Part shown: piece by piece, positions 56,882-64,000 of the stretch
Layout of the letters: each line of letters begins with the position of its first letter
Position numbering within the stretch: position 1 is the stretch's first letter
Assembly: GCA_916613615.1 (NCBI GenBank)
Contig: OU744732.1
Location: forward strand, 55,219,727-55,283,726
Length of the DNA: 64,000 nucleotides
Source: Steromphala cineraria
Lineage: Eukaryota; Mollusca; Gastropoda; Trochida; Trochidae
Reading direction: 5' to 3'
Notes under the pieces: generated by a model
The model's database searches: none
The model's input: the letters and a program-made list of their open reading frames with translations, nothing else
Told to the model about the DNA's origin: nothing
Position numbers and translations under genes: made by a program

Positions 56882-57313
56882 TTAAGGTAAAGTGAACATA
56901 AACGAATGAATTCTCTGAAAATCATCAATGTTATCATAAAAGAGAAGTTTTACACTTCTCTCTTCACAGAGGTAACAATAGAACACAACATTCTGATCTA
57001 ACCTCTGGTACAATATGAGCAGTTCTCTGGCTTCATGCACTTTCGTGAATGGTGGCAAAACTTTGCATAAAACGAGGTGAGACAGGTTATGAAAATAATG
57101 GCTTTCACCAAAATCTACATATTCCAAAGAAATATTCAAGTTTGAAAATCTGAGTCTTAATTCCTCCAGAATGAAAAAACAACTTTCAGCTAGATCATGA
57201 CAGTAGTTCTCTACCTGAAGAACTGCAAGACAGTGTCTTAGGGCATATCTTTTGTATAACAGGCTGTTATTATTACAGACTATTCCCCTAAGAACTAGCT
57301 GTGAGGCCCTCAT
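56882..57313 (-). CDS. Unidentified 143-residue protein or terminal exon
   Basis: An ATG at 57313 (minus) opens 143 codons ending in TAA at 56882, long for DNA of this composition. The translation is mixed and globular-looking rather than low-complexity: amphipathic helical stretches such as YKRYALRHCLAVLQVENYCH and ESCFFILEELRLRF, seven Cys, and no signal peptide or membrane segment. An in-frame TAA lies 12 nt upstream of the ATG, so it starts here or is entered by a splice acceptor inside (for example CTCACAG at about 57299). AATAAA occurs 29 nt after the stop (56848-56853), as expected for a last exon. I do not recognise the family; a fragment of a retrocopy is possible. Confidence 0.4.
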   Translation of the reverse strand: MRASQLVLRGIVCNNNSLLYKRYALRHCLAVLQVENYCHDLAESCFFILEELRLRFSNLNISLEYVDFGESHYFHNLSHLVLCKVLPPFTKVHEARELLILYQRLDQNVVFYCYLCEERSVKLLFYDNIDDFQRIHSFMFTLP

Positions 57314-57576
57314 CACGTTCCCTTATAATAATATACAATGGGCAACTCCTTGCTATAAGTATTCAGGAAAGCAGTATGTCTCTCAGCATGTTTGTATCTC
57401 TATCACCATTTCTCTGAGTTATAAGTAAAACAAAGTTATGTTGACGTGACTTACATGCATAGAGCACTAGTAGTAGGAAAATAGTATCTTGTTGTAAAGT
57501 AAAACAAGTCAGGAATCTTCAGATTACGATCTGTGCTACTTCCCTACTAACTCACTTACACCCCTAAGACAAAAGA

Positions 57577-57892
57577 GCTGAGGTGAGGTGATTTTGGGTT
57601 TAACGTCGCTCTCAAGAGTAATTCACTTGCGACTGCTAGTATTACTGCAGGGAGAAAGCTCGCAACACCATTGTTGCAATGCATTGTGGTGAAACCTGCG
57701 AGCATCGGCTGGAACTAGCGAACAATGGGTGGTACTGTGCTGATATTCAGTGTAGCATTGCACCCAAATCCTTACTGGGTGTAGAACAGTTCTCTACTGC
57801 AGAAAAATCTGCCGAGCCCCTGGCAGGATTCAAACCACAGACCTCTTGATCCGAACCCGAATGCACCTACCACTGCACTTTCCCGCCCCCTC
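57577..57892 (-). mobile_element. Complete tRNA-derived SINE with 10-bp target duplication
   Basis: The best-defined copy: AGACAAAAGA flanks it at 57567-57576 and 57893-57902. Read minus, the 316-bp element starts GGGGGCGGGAAAGTG, has an A-box-like AGTGGTAGGTGC, a B-box-like GTGGTTTGAATCC, a body with CCAGCCGATGCTCGCAGG and TTCTCCCTGCAGTAATAC, and a tail GCGACGTTAAACCCAAAATC ending CACCTCACCTCAGC. It is transcribed by RNA polymerase III if active and needs a partner LINE. Confidence 0.95.
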
Positions 57893-57967
57893 AGACAAAA
57901 GAATTTTTCAACATGAATTATGTTTAGACTAAAGATAAAATGATTTGAAGAAAATGAATATGATGTT

Positions 57968-57979
57968 TGAGATTCATAA

Positions 57980-58016
<37 letters not shown>
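57968..58016. repeat. (TA)n microsatellite
   Basis: An uninterrupted run of about 24 TA units from ACTATATA to TATATAATC. Confidence 0.95.
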
Positions 58017-58018
<2 letters not shown>

Positions 58019-58173
58019 CATGATAACTAGCAGAGGTACCATATCAATTCATTCTTTGACACAGACATATGTGTTGAATTATTGTTTTTCCTGCGAAAGA
58101 ACTTTTGGTTCATCACTTTCTCTTCATCAAAATTCTTCTCGAAAAGCATACTCACATATACTCAACAGAATAC

Positions 58174-58422
58174 CTTAAAGGGGCAGTAGCACGATCAGAC
58201 ATGCGATTTGTTTTTCTAATACAAAATGAATTAAAGGTGTTCATATAAAAATGGAAGGCAATGGAATTAAGGGAAACCTCATATGTTTTTGTTCTCTGAC
58301 TATTGATGGCTGGTTTGTGTAATGAGATTTTTGACACTATCAAAATAATACATTTAGCATTAACGTACAGTTATCAGTGAAAAAAAATTAAAATTAAAAA
58401 AATCGTTCTACTGCCACTTTAA
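58174..58422 (+). mobile_element. TTAA-type MITE, family A, copy 5 (internal deletion)
   Basis: TTAA|AGGGGCAGTAGCACG to TTCTACTGCCACT|TTAA, 249 bp including both TTAA copies. About 110 bp of the left interior are missing compared with copy 1. Confidence 0.93.
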
Positions 58423-60330
58423 GGACCATCCTGAATAAGAATATTCATATATTCTTCAGTTCATGTAATAATCCATTTTATTCTTTGATATACATGGGGT
58501 GGTCCTTGAGGTATCTAAAACCGAATCTTGTCTATGGGGTTGTTGACGTGAGGTGTTGATCGATCATAATCATCATAATCAATTTCTGCCTAAAACATGC
58601 AAGCGCCTCACAAAGTTACTCGAAAATATTGATACAGAAGGGAATTCCAATGCATTAATGTTTAAATTCTTAAAATTCAATAAAAAGTTATCTGAAGCGC
58701 TTTGAAGAGTTTATGTAAGACAAAAAATCCTATTATTAATGAAAACTTCAAGAATGTCACTAGAATAGTTACAATTACAAAGATATGCATCCTCAAAAGA
58801 AAGACCACCCTTGCGTATACACAATATAGGTTGATGTCACATTGACACTTAAATATCAGACCACCTAGCCAGAGAAACAGGTTCTTCTGTGTATCATTGA
58901 ATATCACTCTTCAGGAGGGAGGTGTATTTGTCAAGTATATGACACCCGATTATATGAACTTCTGGTTAAGTTAGATACCTAGAGTTTGATGTACATATAC
59001 TTAAGAGTATGGCAAGATGAGATGATAATGCCTAATGAAATACATTTTTTGCATTTCATGAGTTATTGGAATATTTTACAAAATTTGATATTTTTTCTTT
59101 GAATAAGTGGACTATTTAGAGACATAGATAATATAGAGTTTTATTGTGATTATAAGAAGTTTTTATTCTTGTTTAAAGTTGAAGATATTTCAACATCAAT
59201 TTTTTTACATCAAATAGGAAATCATGTCTAGTTCTTTTCAGATATCTAATTATTCAAAATGTGATATCAATTAATTATCCCAAAATAATAATTCTTCTGA
59301 GTTCTAAAACTGGCCATAAACATTTCAATAAAAATGATCTTTCAAATGAATTACTTGCAGGGTATAGAAACCTATGAATTTTAAATAAATCCTAATTTTA
59401 AAAAAACATTGAAATTATTTTAATAGCTCAAGGTCCTCTCCTTAAACAACACCATCATCTCTTTGTTGTTGGTTAAAACTGACTTACCTTTTTAAAAGGT
59501 ATTTGATAACAAAATTCAAATTCCTACACGAAATAAAGATAATTCTCACATTCACGTCGTAACTTAATTTGAAAAAGGCAAGTCCAGATGGCAATGTTTG
59601 TTGCCATTGCATGAAAGTCGGTTGCTATAAAATCTTATCAATGAGCTAACGTGTGGGAAAATTGCAATCGTGCAACTCTTGATATATGTGAATGTTATGG
59701 CGTAACTGTTGTATATCAGCCTTGATGTTTCACATATTGCAGCTCCGCAGAAACTTAAACATGGCTGACATTAGAAACAAAAACACACATTCTCCTCCTA
59801 CGCTGATTCTGTGAGTTTGATATTTCAAGATTCGACTCTGATATTTTGGGTTTCAATTCCAGAGGGCAAAGGTCAAGAGGGATGTAACTTTTTTACTTTT
59901 CCAAACAAATGTGAATTGTGTGAGGGTGATTTTGCTGTGGGTTACTTGAGAGATCTTGCAAAACACAGATGTCTTTGAGTCATTGGTGTTGAAAACAATG
60001 ACTTTTTATAGAAATATATGACAAAATTATTTTGTATAAACTTTTTTGAAGAAATGAATATGGTACTCTTTGATTTTTTAAAGCTAGTATGAAATATTTT
60101 CTTTTAAGGGATATCTTAGCTTTAAAACATCACACTATTCTAATTTTGTTAATCTTATGAAGGAAAGAATCTGTCCTGCTAACAACATGAAAGTTAGACA
60201 TGACACATTACATTAGAAGGAGGCTTAAAGACAGTCTTGGTCTCATTCTGTAAGTTTAGAATTGACTGTTTGGAAGGAAAAGCCAAAACAATTCAATAAC
60301 ATAGAGAAAGATGCAGTAATTATTTTAAAT
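58423..60330. other. AT-rich stretch, no gene recognised
   Basis: No exon framework, tandem array or element ends are seen. Confidence 0.4.
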
Positions 60331-60634
60331 ATGTCATGGGGTATAACATCGCTTACAAGAGTATTTTACTTATACCACGGCATATACCTAATATCAATAC
60401 AGGAAGAAAGCTTGCAACACTATTGTGGATATGCACTGCTGTGAAACCTCAAGCTTCAGCTGGAACTAGCGAACCATGGGTAGTAATGCGCTGATTCAGT
60501 GCAGCATTGCAAGCAAACCTTACTACAAGTAGAAAAGTTCTCTACTGCAGACAAAGTTGCTGAGCCCCTGGCAAGATTTATACAAGGGACCTCCTGATCC
60601 TAAGCCGAATGTGCCAACAGTGCTATCCTGCCCC
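60331..60634 (-). mobile_element. tRNA-derived SINE, diverged
   Basis: Read minus: GGGGCAGGATAGCACTGTTG at the head, a decayed B box (CTTGTATAAATCTTGCCAG), then GGGGCTCAGCAAC, CAGCTGAAGCTTGAGG, TTTCTTCCTGTATTGATA and a decayed tail. Older than the other copies. Confidence 0.85.
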
Positions 60635-61435
60635 TATTTTTTACAGTTTTTTTTTCAAAAACAAATGCATTTACAATAAGCTGACAAATTCTTATCCAGA
60701 CATTTCAAAGTGAAAAGCACCGTCTGATCTCAAAAGAAACATTTCTGGTATTTTTCTGATGTGAGTGTCAATACTAAAAAAATACACAATTAATTAGTTT
60801 GTTGACTCTACAAGGTTCATAATAAGGGCTTTATCTATCTCCAACATTGAGATCTGTTAAAATTGCCTCCATACATGCTTTTTCAATCTTTTACAGAAAG
60901 GCAAGTCTGACTCGTTTGTGGATGAACGAACCCCATCCATTACTAGGGGAGATAACTCTTTTTCCAGACACGTCTTAGGTAGAAGTATTCTCGATTGAGG
61001 CTCTTACATTTTTTGCATGTTTCTATTTTCAAGTTGATGTGCTTTGCCAAAAAAATAGTATGAGTTTCTGTGGTTATGTGAAAAACATATTACAACTCCT
61101 TCAAAGTGATGTTATGAAATACGGCATAGTGTTAAGAAAACAGAGAAGTTCTCAAAAACTGTTACAACTAAACAGTGGAAAGTAAGATAACTGTCAAGCC
61201 CTCATAAATCACGGTTCAGAAGCCCACCCATTATCCCATAGAACAAGTGTAGAGGATGTATTTGTGGCTGAAAATATATAAAGTAAATGCCACAAAAATG
61301 AAAAGTCCCAATCTAATATAGTACAGAAAAGTACAGTTAAAGAAAATATTCCGGAACAGTAACTTCATGCCATGATACACTGACTGAATAAGGAAGATTA
61401 AATAGGATACTTTTATATTATATACTTCATATTCT
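60635..61435. other. Spacer, no feature recognised
   Basis: AT-rich with a short balanced patch at 60900-60990. Nothing supported. Confidence 0.4.
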
Positions 61436-61920
61436 ACAATATGGATGATGTCAAAGATGAGATTCGTCATATTTTTAATTTTAAATATCTTACCAAAGAA
61501 AGAACGTTATACATATTATCTCAATTTTATTAAGAAGACATAACCTAAATTGTTTTGAATCTTGATTTTATGATATGAAACTTATACTTAATTTGCGTAA
61601 ATGATGAATAAATATATTCTTCATTAGGATCTAAAGAAGACATTTAATTTACCAAAATAAGCACGACCTCCCTTTACAATATGGATGATGTCAGAGATGA
61701 GATTCGTCATATTTTTAATTGTGAATATCTTACCAAAGAAATAACTTTATACATACCATCTCAATTGTATTAAGAAGACATAACTTAAATTGTTTTGAAT
61801 CTTTGATTTTATGATATGAAACTTATACTTAATTTGGGTAAATGATGAATAAATATATTCTTCATTAGGATCTAAAGAAGACATTAAATTTACCAAAATA
61901 AGCACGACCTTCCTTTACAA
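61436..61920. repeat. Tandem duplication of 240 bp
   Basis: Copies at 61436-61675 and 61676-61920 both start ACAATATGGATGATGTCA and end GCACGACCT-CCTTTACAAT, with about ten differences by eye. The duplication is fairly recent. Confidence 0.93.
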
Positions 61921-62469
61921 TCTAAGGCAGTAATCTCAAAACTTGACATAAATACAAAGATAGTGGGAATAATACTTCCACTAAAATACTTTTTATTATC
62001 ACCAAAGCCTGCAAAAAATTAACATTCAAAGCTTGTACTAACCAAGAAAAGCGTGTATGCGATAATAGGGTAATAGACCTTTTGTTACAACTTGGATTTT
62101 TTTGTGCAATTTAAACAAGCACTGCTATATATAGTTTTAGAAACACTGTTGTTGCCAAAATAATCACTGATTCTATTTTAGACAAAGTTTGCAGTAGTAG
62201 TGCTTTTTATCTTTTACCGAAGTCACAAGTCAGTGTTAGGTAAAATAGGCTTACATTGCAAAGAGTAAGTAATATTTTAATATATCAAATATTCTGATTA
62301 ATCTGATGCATTCTTGTAAATAATGTTGGTATTCAGAGATTATATTATAAAATGAACTCATCCACGGTGGGTTATGAAGAAAGTGCATGGTTTACTGTAA
62401 ATTACATTGATCCACTGAAGGATGCGGGCGAACACTGCTAATGCAGTAAAACATTAGTTAGAATAAAAG

Positions 62470-62612
62470 TAGGGGGGGTGATCGCTAAACATACAAAAGA
62501 CAGAAGGCACGAGCTTTATGAATCTGGTAAAGTTACGTTTCGGGAAATGTAACTTTTGTAAAAGGCACCCCTGAAATGTAACGTCTTTGATATGTTTGAC
62601 GATCACCACCCC
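62470..62612. repeat. Foldback element with G/C-tract ends and inner hairpin
   Basis: GGGGGGGTGATCGCTAAACATA at the left pairs with TATGTTTGACGATCACCACC at the right. Inside, AAAGTTACGTTTC and GAAATGTAACTTT form a second hairpin around GG. The right end continues into a C-run (62611-62640). No coding capacity. Confidence 0.7.
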
Positions 62613-62641
62613 CCGCCCCCCCCCCCCCCCCCCCCCCCCCA
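62611..62641. repeat. Poly-C tract
   Basis: About 22 or more consecutive C at the right end of the foldback element, preceded by CCCCCCGCC. Its length may be inaccurate in the assembly. Confidence 0.9.
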
Positions 62642-63390
62642 CCTACTTTTAAAAATTTATTAAAAAAAATTCAATATTGAACAAAAATACTTTTGAGACT
62701 AAATTAGACACAAATTTCAGTCTCTGAAATGAAAATACATATTAAATGCAGCTTTCTACTATTATAATTGAAAGGAGCCCACTGAAGCTGTAACTGCAGT
62801 GAGCTAGACTTGCTACAATAATATAGACTTGTGTGGGTCTTTAAAGATATTTTGTTTCAGGGGTTGTTAGACAGACAAAGACTAAATGTGAGTCTATCTG
62901 TAAGGGTCTAAAACATATTTCCAACACTCCAGACAGAGCCGTGTTCCTTAGAAAGACATTAGAAGAGACAGACGACTTATCTGTCAACTTCCGCATGGCG
63001 TAGCTTAGGATGTTGGACATTTAATTACAAAACAGCTGCAGTATTCCATTAATTGGGGCCCAGGATAAAAACTTCAAAATGTCTGTCACGTTAGGTCAAC
63101 TCAAGCTTTGCTTTTTGAAATCTGGGGCAGATCACGAAAGGGACACTTGCTAGAATTAATCAGCCATGGGCTCAGATTCTTGAAGCTTTCTTAGCTGAAT
63201 GTCTGAGTGTCAATGACATTTTCAGGCATTAAGCTTTAGAGGGAGTTTTTGTGATATCAAGATCAATTGTTTTATGGGGATTTGAGTTAATAATATTAAA
63301 ATATTAAATTTGAATAGCAAGTTTTATGGAAATTAATGTTGATAAAGCAAAGTGAAAACATTAATGATAAAAGAAATTAATATATATATA
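62642..63390. other. Spacer, no feature recognised
   Basis: A moderately balanced patch at 62870-63180 shows no supported exon. Confidence 0.4.
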
Positions 63391-63720
63391 CAGTAGATTT
63401 TTCACTGATCATTGTTTGTTAAGGCTAAATGTATTATTTTGATTGTGTCAAAAATCTTATTACACAAACCAATCATTTATAGTCAGAGAACAAATTATAA
63501 AGATTCACATAAAGTCCATTGGCGGCCATGTTTGTGTGAATAACACCTTTAATTCATTTTGCAGAAGAAAAAGAATCTCATGGCTGAACTTTACATTATA
63601 TATTTGATTTATTACTGCATGATTTAATTTAAATCTATTGACTTTCAATTGGAACCATTTGATTTCATAATCCTGACATCACCTCATATTCATCCTAAAA
63701 AATGTGTTCTGCCCTTTTAA
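63391..63720 (-). mobile_element. TTAA-type MITE, family A, copy 6 (left end lost)
   Basis: The right part ends ATGTGTTCTGCCCTTTTAA and the interior matches copies 3 and 4 (GATTTTTCACTGATCATTG; GCGGCCATGTTTGTGTG). The left inverted repeat is replaced by a TA-rich run. Confidence 0.85.
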
Positions 63721-64000
63721 ATACTTTATTTATTTAGTCATTTATCTATTCACTGCAATAATGATTTGACTCCCTTTTATCTTTAATCACAACATCTGAA
63801 AGCATTTTAACAATGTCTTTCAAGTAATAGTAAAAAAATAATCATATAAACAAACCATTAGACTTTGATCTTTCTTGTGCTTATTTTGCAAATGCAGTGG
63901 TGATGTTTATAATGGTCATATTCCAAAATTGCAGAATTTTTTTCCCGAAATCACCTGAAGGCATACCTTATATAAATACCATGCTCTAACTGACATCGTA
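63721..64000. other. Right edge, no feature recognised
   Basis: AT-rich sequence to the end of the window. Confidence 0.4.

Overview
The window looks like metazoan nuclear DNA, most probably from a mollusc or another lophotrochozoan. It is AT-rich and gene-poor, with small phase-1 exons bounded by GT/AG sites, tRNA-derived SINEs, many short inverted-repeat transposons and long tandem arrays. There are no bacterial operons, rRNA genes or CRISPR arrays. Most short open frames are chance frames or lie inside tandem repeats, and they are left out.

Host genes are only glimpsed. On the minus strand, a first coding exon at 1787-1880 encodes a clear signal peptide and ends in phase 1. It is followed towards the left edge by six repeat units. 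Each unit carries an identically sized 15-nt block flanked by AG and GT that would splice in frame, so this may be the start of a tandem micro-exon gene (inference). Further right, two 123-nt phase 1-1 exons (9530-9652 and 8153-8275, minus) encode consecutive calcium-binding EGF domains of a second, secreted or membrane protein. A 144-codon frame at 56882-57313 (minus) is an unidentified possible terminal exon.

The main element is a full-length DIRS-type tyrosine-recombinase retrotransposon at 21214-27762, transcribed on the minus strand. It has inverted terminal repeats, an internal complementary region that reproduces the fused ends of a circular intermediate, a Gag-like frame, RT/RNase H with a methyltransferase-like tail, and a tyrosine recombinase with its R-H-R-W-Y set. 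All three frames are open. Gag and recombinase lie in one frame separated only by a single TGA, and RT occupies the +1 frame across most of the recombinase frame.

The rest is mainly repeats: three families of TTAA-flanked MITEs, two hAT-like MITEs with exact 8-bp duplications, seven copies of one SINE family, a nearly perfect 122-bp-arm hairpin at 15830-16089, and arrays with periods of 5, 11, 14, 16, 39 and about 100-240 bp. A purine-rich G-tract region lies at 46915-47800.
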